Positions 20,677-29,795 of a DNA stretch of 64,000 nt are shown piece by piece. The position numbers and the translations under genes are program-made. Under the pieces are notes generated by a model. It ran no database searches and was not told where the DNA came from. It was given only the letters and a program-made list of their open reading frames with translations. How positions within the stretch are numbered: the stretch's first letter is position 1; every line of letters starts with the position of its first letter. This DNA comes from Neonectria sp. B-13 (Eukaryota > Ascomycota > Sordariomycetes > Hypocreales > Nectriaceae), in contig NOKP01000005.1 in assembly GCA_002682825.1 (NCBI GenBank), forward strand, positions 434,001 through 498,000. The letters run 5' to 3'.

Positions 20677-22023
20677 TCATTCTGTATACGTACTCGCCCA
20701 AGGTTTATAGTCCTCAGCAGCAAATATTTGCTCCAGTTGCCTTCGACGGACGCCAATGTTGCCCCCATCAAACAAAGGTAGGCACATCGCATCATTCAAG
20801 AGCCGTGAGAAGGGCATGTTCTCGGCATATGACTTGATGCCCACGGCCTTCATTGCTTCAACCACGCTGTCAACTGCGTTGTCCGAACAGAATATTTTGG
20901 CTTCCAGCGCCAACTCCAAGCGCTGCTTGAAGTCTCCGGGACCAGCCTCCCACGCATGCAGTGCCTTCCATACCAGATAACGCGATGCCTCAGTCTTCAT
21001 CTTGATATTAATGAGAATATCAGAGACGCTTTGTCTCTGGATGAGAGGTACAGAGCCACCACGGTCATTTGACTTTGCGAAGTCGAGAGCGACTTCGAAG
21101 GTCTGACGCATGACACCCACGGCCATGGCGCCGACGAGGGCCGCTGAGCAGCCGAAAGTCTTCTCGACGACCTCGGCTCCCTGTCCGGGCGGAACCAGTA
21201 AGTTCTTTCCTGGCACGCGGAAATGTGTGAATCTGCTGTGGGGACCAGAGGCTGCTCGAAAACCTGCCAACTCAGGATCGCTTAAAACTTCATAGGAGCC
21301 CGGCTCATTTGTGGACAATTCATCTTTCGTGACAACCAATATGCATATGAGAGACTTTGGATCCACTGATGGATCCTGGGGGGCGCCAGGTTTTTCGGCT
21401 AGTCGACATACTACGCACTGAAGAGCCGCACCTTTTCCATCCCAACCACCACTATTGGTCGTCCACAGCTTCATTTGTTGAGTCAGTAAAAGTGAAACAT
21501 GGAAACTATGCAGGAAAATACTAACCTTCTCACCATGTATGATCCAGCTATCCCCATCCTTTGTGGCCGTTGTCTGGAGACCCTTGCCGCCTTTCTCTAA
21601 CCAATTAGCTGTACCGCCAGGTTCCGAGTGAACGAAACTGGCCAAGAGATCCCCTTCCTCGGCCAAGAAGGGCTCAAGCAATCGATTATGTTGCTCAGAA
21701 CCGGCCATGATCACAGGCAAGAGACCGAGGCCACTGCCGCAGATGGTGATTGAAGTGGCTGGGTCGACTGCAAAAAGCTCCTCAACGAGAATGGCGAGAT
21801 CAACGGCATTGGCGCCAGTGCCACCGAGAGGGCCAGGGATTTGCGCCTTGAGAAGGCCATGGGACCATGCTGCGCGATAGATGGGTTGGGTCGATTGAAA
21901 TCTAGACTTTTGGTTCAGTTCTTTGTTGTAGATAGCGGCAGCGCTAGACAGAGATTCTTCTGCGAATTGGCGCGCTCGCAGCTGAATTTGCTTTTGCGAT
22001 TCGGAAAGGCTAAAGTCAATCAT
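20677..22023 (-). CDS. Nitroalkane oxidase-type flavoprotein (acyl-CoA dehydrogenase superfamily)
   Basis: Exons 22023-21526 and 21468-20677 give 1290 nt, 429 aa. The 57-nt intron (GTTAGT to AAATGAAG, branch TGACT) is a multiple of three and stop-free, so an unspliced read looks like 448 aa. The sequence matches the fungal nitroalkane oxidase pattern: SRFQSTQPIYRAA, LVEELFAVDPATSITI, FVHSEPGGTANWLEKGGKG, and PLFDGGNIGVRRRQ near the end. In the characterised Fusarium enzyme the base is Asp402 and its partner Arg409; here Asp400 and Arg407 sit in the same motif, so activity is likely conserved. The known reaction is FAD-dependent oxidation of a nitroalkane anion to an aldehyde or ketone with nitrite and hydrogen peroxide. 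A peroxisomal signal is not obvious (C-terminus YTE). Confidence 0.88.
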   Translation of the reverse strand: MIDFSLSESQKQIQLRARQFAEESLSSAAAIYNKELNQKSRFQSTQPIYRAAWSHGLLKAQIPGPLGGTGANAVDLAILVEELFAVDPATSITICGSGLGLLPVIMAGSEQHNRLLEPFLAEEGDLLASFVHSEPGGTANWLEKGGKGLQTTATKDGDSWIIHGEKVSIFLHSFHVSLLLTQQMKLWTTNSGGWDGKGAALQCVVCRLAEKPGAPQDPSVDPKSLICILVVTKDELSTNEPGSYEVLSDPELAGFRAASGPHSRFTHFRVPGKNLLVPPGQGAEVVEKTFGCSAALVGAMAVGVMRQTFEVALDFAKSNDRGGSVPLIQRQSVSDILINIKMKTEASRYLVWKALHAWEAGPGDFKQRLELALEAKIFCSDNAVDSVVEAMKAVGIKSYAENMPFSRLLNDAMCLPLFDGGNIGVRRRQLEQIFAAEDYKPWASTYTE

Positions 22024-22840
22024 TATGGTTTGTGGTTGAAACTCGGTTCTTGGTGTAATCTTCTCGGGCGGGGTGTTTGGTGATATCTAGTGTGACTGAC
22101 GAAAGACATGTGTCAGACGGAAGGATCGGCCGCGCCCGATGACTAAGGATAAGGGAGGCCGAAGTGAGCCGAAAAGAGGGGAAATCCCTTAGACAAGGAA
22201 CAAGTAGAAGTATCATTATAAGTCATAACAACGTCATGACAGGAGCCCAGTTCTAGCTATAATAATTATCAACTAGAATCACCTGTTTAACCCCTTCATT
22301 ATTCACTTCCTTATACTATAACGTGTAGCAATTCCGACCGCTAGACCCGGTCATGTCGGACAACATGACTGAGGGTATATACCATAGCATAGATACAGAC
22401 CTCGGTGCCTCATTCATTCTTATCATTCTAACCACGTTGGTACAGAATTGGAATTCGATGGAAACAAATTGTTAACATACCCCTCATTATTAATCCTATC
22501 CCGCAGTTTCGACGCCCGCGGAGATGTCAATTCTACATGGAGCGAGCTGACTAAAAAGCTGAAACGAGGTGTACTGTTGTATCTATTCGGCCGTCCCGCC
22601 GTCCTCGGAGATGTCAATTTTGTGCGACACCATTATGATGTCACTAAGAAAGTTTCCACCTCAAATTTTTCTGCACGTAAGAGGGGCAACTTAACGTTTG
22701 CTCTAGAGGCAGCTGCGCATTGTAAGCCATAAATGACAAATGCAACAGTTGATTTGTTAGCCATGTCACATTATAAGTATCCTCAATCACCGTGTGCTAT
22801 TTCCTAGATTTCTAGAGCAACTCGCATCAGTACCTTCAAC
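22024..22840. other. Intergenic region between divergent genes
   Basis: This holds the promoters of the flavoprotein (minus) and the SDR (plus). A 95-codon open frame at 22448-22732 has no recognisable content. The words cggagatgtcaatt occur twice (near 22518 and 22606), possibly a small direct repeat or paired binding site. Confidence 0.35.
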
Positions 22841-23548
22841 ATGTCGTCCAGGACCGATTCTTTAGCCGTCATCATTGGCTCCGGCCCCGGCATTGGCACT
22901 CATACGGCCGCGATATTCGCCGAGAAGAGATTCAACAAGGTGGCACTCGTCGCGCGAAACATTGAGCAACTCAAAAAGGATGCGGCCACAGTCGTTAATG
23001 CCTCCCCGGATCAAATATCAGTGAAAACCTACTCGACAGACATATCGGACGGGACAGCCTTGGCTGAGACCCTGAAGCAAATCACATCTGATCTCGGCAC
23101 ACCGGAATTCGTACTTTTCAATGCTGCACTCGTCCGCCAATCTACGCTCTTGGAGACTCATGATGACGACATCCTCCAGGATTTCAGAATTTCGACCATC
23201 GCGTTGCATCAAGTCGCGAAGTGGTCCATTCCGCAGCTGTCTTCGGTGGCCAAGACAGATGCTACCGCGAAACCGACGTTGATGGTAACCAGCTCCCACC
23301 TGCCCGAGACGCCGCAAACCGATCTGTTCTCTCTATCTTTGGCCAAAGCTGCCCAGAAGAACTTGACTCGCTCGTTGCGAGATCGCTTCAGTGCGGATGG
23401 TATCCACATCTGCTTGCTTACCGTTGTCGGCTATGTTCGGGACTCCGATCCGATCATGAATCCGACAAATATCGCCGGCAAAGCATGGGAGTTGTACAAC
23501 CAGGATAGAGAGAAGTGGTCAGAGGAAATCAGGATTGCCGGGGCTTGA
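22841..23548 (+). CDS. Short-chain dehydrogenase/reductase, atypical active site
   Basis: Single exon, 235 aa. The ATG at 22841 has a good context (CAACATGT). A Rossmann glycine motif GSGPGIG sits at residues 13-19, followed by LVARN, the NADP-type loop. The NAG of classical SDRs is replaced by FNAA, a serine pair sits in VTSSH, and the expected YxxxK reads as FSLSLAKAAQ, so the catalytic tyrosine appears to be missing while the lysine is kept. Related fungal proteins with this pattern are common and mostly uncharacterised. It may bind NADPH without classical reductase activity. It is divergent from the nitroalkane oxidase-type gene and could share a promoter region with it. Confidence 0.85.
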   Translation: MSSRTDSLAVIIGSGPGIGTHTAAIFAEKRFNKVALVARNIEQLKKDAATVVNASPDQISVKTYSTDISDGTALAETLKQITSDLGTPEFVLFNAALVRQSTLLETHDDDILQDFRISTIALHQVAKWSIPQLSSVAKTDATAKPTLMVTSSHLPETPQTDLFSLSLAKAAQKNLTRSLRDRFSADGIHICLLTVVGYVRDSDPIMNPTNIAGKAWELYNQDREKWSEEIRIAGA

Positions 23549-24320
23549 GAATGTGCTACGAAGGGTTTCTTACTTCGGTAAACCTTGCACTTCTTTAACA
23601 CAAATCTCAGGAACAGTAAATGGGGTTTGCAATGTACTGGGAGCCGCGGATAGGATGGAGACACTCTACGTATTCTCTGAAAAGCTGTTTTTTCTATTAT
23701 TTAACCATTTGTAGTTATGTCAGAAAAGATTGATGTTGCGTACCTTATGAAGAGTTTCCTGGGTCTGCGAATTATTGCTTAATGACTGAAGACACGTCCC
23801 TCCCGGATAGGTCTGCGCTCAGAAAACAAGACCATCGACAGGAACGCATCTACTACATTTTTCATCCTGTGGACAGCGCTGGCCTGTTTTCAACCTTGGC
23901 GTTCAGGGAGGCAGCAGACGACGATCGATGTCACATCGTTGCCGCGCCGACTCGGCCATAGCAATGATTCGAATTGGTTAGAGGTCGCCTGTAATTGCCG
24001 AGTGGAGAGGTCGCCCAAGTCGTTTTACAAGGTCGCGAGTGAACACCCAAGAAACGTGATTGTAGAGCCAAAGTTAGAACGGGGGAAGCACTTGGGCTTC
24101 TCAACCCCACGTCTCTAGGATGCAGTTGCTCACTTCAGTGAGAGCCAAGCATAAATAATCTCAAGCCAGGCCGCAGCGGGAAGACTCATGTTTAATGTGC
24201 TCGCTGAGAAGTCTGTTGGCTGTTGTCACCGCGATTAAGGACGTTGGAGAGTCCCAACAGGCCATCATAGTAGGGCCGTCATGATTAAAGCTTAAAATAA
24301 TAAATTAATACTCTCAATAC
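23549..24320. other. Intergenic between convergent genes
   Basis: This region separates the SDR 3' end from the O-methyltransferase 3' end. No gene, RNA or repeat was recognised. Confidence 0.4.
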
Positions 24321-25560
24321 TTAAGCAGAGGGCAGCGCAAGCTCAATAATACTCTCGGGTGATCCAGGATTGGAGTAAATATTTGCAATCTCAAGACCAG
24401 CCTCGATAACAATGGCTCGCCACTCTCCCTCGGTGCGCTCGCGCGATGCACCTAGATGTCCCAGCATCATCATATCCATGGCAGTAGCAGGCACCGAGGG
24501 CTGCTCCTCAGACAAGACAATCTCGTTAAGCAGGACCCGGGAGTAGCCAGGCTTCAAGGCTGGCTTCAGGTTCTGCAGGATCTTGACGCCGTTCTCGTCG
24601 CTCCAGTCGTGCAGGATCGAGTGGAGGAAGTAAGCGCGAGCGTGCTCAACGGGCTGTGGAGTATAAAAGTTGTGCGACTGGAGCTCGAAAGGAGGATCCT
24701 CTTGAACGGTCGCGATGACCTCAGGCTGGTCTTGCAGAATCAATCTGCCGGGCGGGGCGGGATATCCCCCAGCAAAGGCGACAAGGTCGTGGCCCCTGCC
24801 GCCACCGACGTCGACAACAAACACGTCGCTAATGTCTTTCTCAAAGCCGTTGGCCAGGCGCTCTGCAACGGGGTAGAAGGTCCACCAGTCCAGGTTGCCG
24901 GCGCGGTACACAGACATGAAGGATGCGAACCAGTCAACAAAGGGCGGGTTGGCGGCCAACCAGTCGAAGAACGGGAGCGACGAGTTGAAGCATGACTGGT
25001 ACGGCCCGTCTGTTAAGCCAGGGGCTTTGTAACCGGCCTTTTCAAAGTGCTCGGGGAAGTTGCGGAACGACCTCGAGGCAGCGCGATGGCAGAACAGGAT
25101 GCTTTGCTGATATCTGTCCGTGGCGAGGGCGTTGGACAATTCCGTGGCTTGCCAGCCGCTTAGCTTGGAGTATCGAACAACTCTATGGGCAGCAAAGTGC
25201 CGCATGAATCGGCCGAGAAGAGGCACCTCGATGCCCGTCTTTTCGGCGAGAGCTTCGGTGCTGAGGCCATCCTCGGCATCCTCCAGGAGTTGGAATATCT
25301 TCTTGTTGGCAGCAATCTCTAGAATACCTGACAGGGAGGCCTGGGGACGCAGGGTTAGCTGCCGAGAAGAGAGGTGCATGTAGCAGACAGTTGAAACTCA
25401 CCGTGGCAAAGTACAGTCGCTGCAGAAAGTCCGTGGGCGTCTCGAGCTCGGCAAGCAGCTCGCGGTTCAGATCAAGGAGCGTCTCACGAGCGCCAAACTC
25501 GTTATTTTCGAGTGCCGCTGAGGCGGCCTGCATGCGCTCAATAATATCAGAGGATTTCAT
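24321..25560 (-). CDS. SAM-dependent O-methyltransferase (class II, COMT-like)
   Basis: Exons 25560-25402 and 25340-24321 give 1179 nt, 392 aa; the 61-nt intron begins GTGAGT and ends CCCCAG. The N-terminal winged-helix dimerisation region (LSTEALAEKTGIEVPLLGRF) is followed by a Rossmann SAM-binding domain with motif I VFVVDVGGGRGHDLVAF and the DQPEV strand end. HSILHDWSDENG carries the histidine that serves as general base in this family. Such enzymes methylate phenolic hydroxyls of polyketides, flavonoids or similar aromatics in the cytosol. Substrate unknown. In fungi this type is usually found in secondary-metabolite clusters, but no synthase gene is present within the window. Confidence 0.92.
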
Positions 25561-26300
25561 GGTTGCAAAGTCGGTTACTTAATGCGAAGGGAGATGGGCG
25601 TCCAAGGGATCATGGAATATGCGACAACCCAAGTCTTTAATCTCTCGTTACCGCCAATCTTCAATTCCGCTGCCGCCAATCTACCACCCACACCATCAGT
25701 TCATCATTCCCCCGGTCCCGGGAGCGGAAAGGGGTCCGATATGTCCAGATACGGCAACGGTGCCGTCAACCAACTACCAACAGCCAGCAACCAACAACCA
25801 ACAACCAACAATGTGGACCTATCTGTTGGTGCATGTGCAGTCTGCAATACAATCCTTGAACTTCCCCACTCACATAAAGCATCCCAGCAGTGCGATCCAT
25901 GTTCCCAATGGCGCCACATTCATGATTGCCGTTCCATCTCGACGGAGATTTCAAGCTAGAGCTAGACGGTTGGTTGGGAGAAAGAGAAAACTGCGGGAGG
26001 TTGGGGACGTGCTGGCAATCACATCACTGTACGACACAAACCATGTCTAGACCTGCATAGATGGATGCAATGTGACAACTTTATGCATTTCCACGTAGCG
26101 GAATGTCTGCTGCTAACACGGTACAACTGTGGTTAACGGTATCAACGTTCAGTGGCTGAGAGGGGTTCGTTCATCACAAGGTACTGACCACATGGATGGT
26201 GGCGATTGGCCTTCCGTCAGTTTCGGGAAGCTGGAATCCTTGAGGAACCTCTGCGAGTTGGTTCCCTTTGCCAGGGAGGCCATTCTGTTGGTTCTATTCA
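25561..26300. other. Intergenic region with CCAACA microsatellite
   Basis: This holds the O-methyltransferase promoter and the promoter of the receptor-like gene. Near 25779-25812 there is a run of CAACAAC/CAACCAA units. The long open frames across 25582-26050 come from this simple sequence and have no gene-like content. A weak match to the dispersed repeat (ggaatg, gctaa, gtacaact words) lies at 26097-26140. Confidence 0.4.
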
Positions 26301-27622
26301 ATGGTACCGCATGAACTTGCTTCTTGTGCAGCAATCCCTACCGACCTGCCGGGACCAAAAATGAAGACTTTTCCCAACATGGACGACGATTATCTCAAGG
26401 AGTCCAAGCAGACTCAGCTGAGCCTGGTCGCCTGGATTTTCACGGGCATGGCCATCCTCACAGTTTTGACGAAGCTGTACACGACCTTGATAATTTTCCG
26501 GCGACCCGGTTGGGACGACTTGATGATTGTTCTTTCCTTGGTAAGCACGACTCGGTACGATCGAAGCGGACTAACCCTCATAATTTTGGCAGCTTTGCAG
26601 TATCATCGCATCTTCCTTTGTACAGGTTTCGGTGGATCTTGGCCTGGGCTTGCATACGGCGGCGGTTCAGGCTGAGCAAGGAGGCCTCAAGAAAATGGCT
26701 AAGACTAAGAGAATTCAGATTCTTGGATATCGTGAGTCCAGACGCGATTTAACAACCATTTGGCATTTTTACTAACCAGAAAAGCGTTTAACATTCTTGC
26801 CTACAGTCTCCCAAATGTCGCCATCTTGATTCTCATCGAACGTCTAGCACAATATCACGCCGCACACTGCGAGGAATTGTTTCTATCCAGTTGATCCTCG
26901 CTGCCGTCTCAGTAATTATCATATTTATCCAATGCCAACCGACGAGATACCTGTGGGATCAGTCGACCAAAGGAACTTGCTGGAGCACGGATGTATTCAA
27001 CTACTCGTCCTACATTGTCAGCGCTTTCACAGCCTTCACCGACCTTGTCCTCGCCGTTGTTCCAATCCATGCGTTCTGGAAGCTGCAGTTGAAGTTGCAG
27101 GAGAAGTTGGAAATCACCTTCATGCTGGGACTGACGTTGTTGTCTGCAATATTAACCATCGTCAAGGCGACATACTTGCATCTGTTCAACGATCGGGTTG
27201 ATCCTCGTAAGATGACTAGGTGCCCCCACTACTTCTGTCTACATGTACTTACCTGCGTTTAGTTTACAACGTGGTAGAATTGGTTATCTGGGGCCTGTAA
27301 GATCTCTGCCCTTCGTTGCTAGATGCAACGCCCGCTAACAAGGCTACTTAGAGTGGAACAGAACATTGTCATCATGGCAGCCAGCGTCCCAACGCTGCGT
27401 CCGCTCCTGCGCTACCTCAAGGGGAAGGACGCAATACGGACCACAAGTAGTTATTTCCACAGCGAGAGTGGACACAAGCGTGCCGAGTCAGTTTCGGAGG
27501 TCCCGCTGGACGACCTGAGTCGTCAGGTGGCGCAGAGAAGTAGGCGGAGCTTCGAAGTTCACAACTCATCGGAGGATTGGAATGATGGGAGCGAGAGGCA
27601 GGCTACCGCTCGGTACGAGTGA
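26301..27622 (+). pseudogene. Pth11-like integral membrane (rhodopsin-fold) protein with a one-base frameshift
   Basis: Exons 26301-26540, 26593-26731, 26785-27206, 27263-27296 and 27352-27622 all have consensus splice sites. The protein reads as the fungal Pth11-like/rhodopsin-domain family: an N-terminal extracellular part with a Cys, FRRPGWDDLMIVLS, VDLGLGLH, NILAYSLPNVAILILIERL, IIIFIQCQPTRYLWD, GTCW and SAFTAFTDLVLAVVP, then LLSAILTIVKA, and a polar C-tail. Exon lengths sum to 1106 nt, one short of a multiple of three. Around 26850 the frame must shift for the family pattern to continue (ERLA, then SRRTLRG), and one missing C in gcac-aata would explain it. An intact version would be 368 aa. 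Either a recent inactivating deletion or an assembly error. Pth11-type proteins sense surfaces or ligands at the plasma membrane. Confidence 0.82.
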
Positions 27623-28665
27623 AGGAAGTGGATCGCACGGATGGTAACAAAACAGGGATGAAACGTGCGCACATCGCAGGTTTAGGGTTTATCAAATGTC
27701 CAAATTGATCCTGAACGGCAAACCCTGCACCTCTTCAGAATTGGAATGGAGCGAGAATCCGCGTCCTCGGGTTTCTTCCTCAGAGGAGACTCCGGGCCAC
27801 CCAATGCCATCACGCAGCCGAGGTTTATTCTAGCTCAACAGCCTATTCGCAAGACGCACCCTTTCCAGAACCTGACCGCATCGGAGTATTTAACTATTAA
27901 GGCGTCCTTGATATGTATATCCCTACAACGAACAGTACAACGTATCTGGAAATACCAGGGCCAGATCATCCGATTCAGTTTACCGAGTTTCCTACATAGC
28001 CAGTGGGTTCCACTTTGCTGGATCCTGGTGGCCCCAGAACCCCTCGTGAGGAAAGAGACAACGGGACGGACCGAAAATATCCACACACGCTAGGTAGGCC
28101 AGTCCTCACTAGCTGCTCTTCAACCTATCAGCAGCAGCACCGTTTGGGCTCGGACCATCCATCTGCCATCATCATGACTGCAAGCGTGCAAGTTCATGGC
28201 CCGGATCGCACCCGATGAGCCCCGACAAGTCCTGCGAGCTGACGAGCTTCTATTCTTCCGCCTCCACAAACCACCGGCTGACCGGCCGAGACAAACTGAA
28301 CGAGCGAGACCATCTAAAGAAGATATAAATTAAAGGATTCCTTCGGAACATTAAGTTTGATGGCACAAGTGCCAATGGGGAAACTCATGTATGAGAAGGA
28401 GACAGGTGCACAATGAAATGCGATCAAGAATACTGTGGATTTCTTGCTAGGGTTCACTTCCTCAAGTTCTTAGACATCAGCATCACTACTTAGGGTTACC
28501 CGATCAAGGCTAGGCGGCTCAACGACACCTGAAACTTCGTGGGCAAATGACAGACGTCCACGTTGGAGCGGGGTGTTTGCATGGTCAAAATGTGCGCAAC
28601 AGCAAGCCACAAGGACGAGCCGTGACACAACCTCCATTTTCTGCCTGCCTCCACATCCTCTCACA
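27623..28665. other. Intergenic region
   Basis: No recognised gene. A 115-codon open frame at 27746-28093 has no recognisable domain. The last 300 bp precede the methyltransferase and include a TATAAATTAAAGG sequence near 28325. Confidence 0.35.
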
Positions 28666-29439
28666 ATGACCACCGCCGAGAAAACACAGTACGATGCCTT
28701 CGCCCCGAAATATGCTTCTATCGAGGAGCTCCCCTGCTCAAAGCTTGAGGCCCAGCTTGTCCGCATCGCCTTGGGAAACTGCAGTGGCCTCAAGGTCCTT
28801 GACCTCGGCGGCGGCAGCGGCCTCCACGCCCGGCGCGCTGTCGATGCTGGTGCCGCCATCGTCGACGTTGTTGACATCTCGCCCGAGATGATGCGAGCCG
28901 GACAGGACGTCGAGACACAGCTAGGCCGGCAAGGCCGCATCCGCTGGTTTGAGGCTGACGTGACGCAACCGCTGGCCGAGCAAGTCAAAGATGAAGTCTT
29001 ACAGCTGCAGGGATACGACATGGTCATGGCAAACTGGGTGTTCGACCATGCCACGTCCATATCCGACCTGAGGAGCATGTGGGAAAATGTGTTTGCGGGC
29101 CTGAAGCCCGGTGGGAGATTTATTGGAGTGAGGGCGAAGAGTGTGCGGGCCGAGTACATGAGTTACGGGAAGTACGGCGTGACGTTTACGGATATCGAGG
29201 AAATTCCGCATGGCCTGAAATATAAAGTCGGGTGCGTGACCGAACCGCCGTTTTCGTTTGAGGCGACGTCGATGGAGTCGACCTTTTCACTTTCTGATGA
29301 CATTGCTCGCGAAATTGGGCTGGCCGACTTTCAAGTTATCCGACCGGAGGAGACCGAGCTGGTCAAAAATGACTTGGGGTTCTGGGACGACTACGTCAAG
29401 GATCCTAACTTTGTTGTGGTAGTGGCAAGGAAGGCATAA
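28666..29439 (+). CDS. Class I SAM-dependent methyltransferase
   Basis: Single exon, 257 aa. The ATG at 28666 (TCACAATGACC) is chosen because the upstream in-frame extension looks like non-coding leader. Motif I is KVLDLGGGSGLHARRA, motif II VVDISPEMM, motif III/post-I FEADVTQP, and motif IV YDMVMANWVFDHA, followed by LKPGGRFIGV. The overall layout is that of small-molecule (UbiE/Methyltransf_25-like) enzymes. The substrate is not predictable. It is transcribed in the same direction as the next gene, a LaeA-like methyltransferase, 356 bp downstream. Confidence 0.9.
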   Translation: MTTAEKTQYDAFAPKYASIEELPCSKLEAQLVRIALGNCSGLKVLDLGGGSGLHARRAVDAGAAIVDVVDISPEMMRAGQDVETQLGRQGRIRWFEADVTQPLAEQVKDEVLQLQGYDMVMANWVFDHATSISDLRSMWENVFAGLKPGGRFIGVRAKSVRAEYMSYGKYGVTFTDIEEIPHGLKYKVGCVTEPPFSFEATSMESTFSLSDDIAREIGLADFQVIRPEETELVKNDLGFWDDYVKDPNFVVVVARKA

Positions 29440-29795
29440 GTCTGTAGTGAGGATGCCATAAGCCATCCAACAAACTGATGTTATATTTGCAGCCTGACAG
29501 TCTCTTGGATAGTTTTGCAAGCCCAGTCTCTATTAAACGACTGCGTTAGTTAGCCCTGGCTGCCTCTGTGCGGCTGTGCTACCTCCCCACAGCGGCAGCG
29601 GAACGGCCTTGATTAAGACACTCGCATCCGACCCCTGCCGAGGTGTCACCAGTCAGCGCGGCGCCGTCGAATCTTATTTAAAAGGTGCACCCCCGCTGGC
29701 AAGCTAAATTAGTAGACTATTTACCTCATACCGCCCCAGTCAGCCGCACCCCGCTGATAGAACAATTTGACATCACTGACCAGCCGACCTCGATA
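29440..29795. other. Short intergenic region
   Basis: Between two plus-strand methyltransferase genes. A TTTAAAAGG sequence near 29677 could be a TATA-like element for the downstream gene. Nothing else was seen. Confidence 0.35.

Noticed and set aside
25582..26050. Two plus-strand open frames of about 130 codons
   Set aside because: They span a CAAC-type microsatellite and the O-methyltransferase promoter; no family pattern or good start.
26842..26890. A 49-nt GT-AG intron that might explain the receptor frameshift
   Set aside because: It would remove conserved residues and still leaves the wrong reading frame after the join.
27746..28093. 115-codon plus-strand open frame
   Set aside because: No recognisable domain, weak start context, no splice partners.
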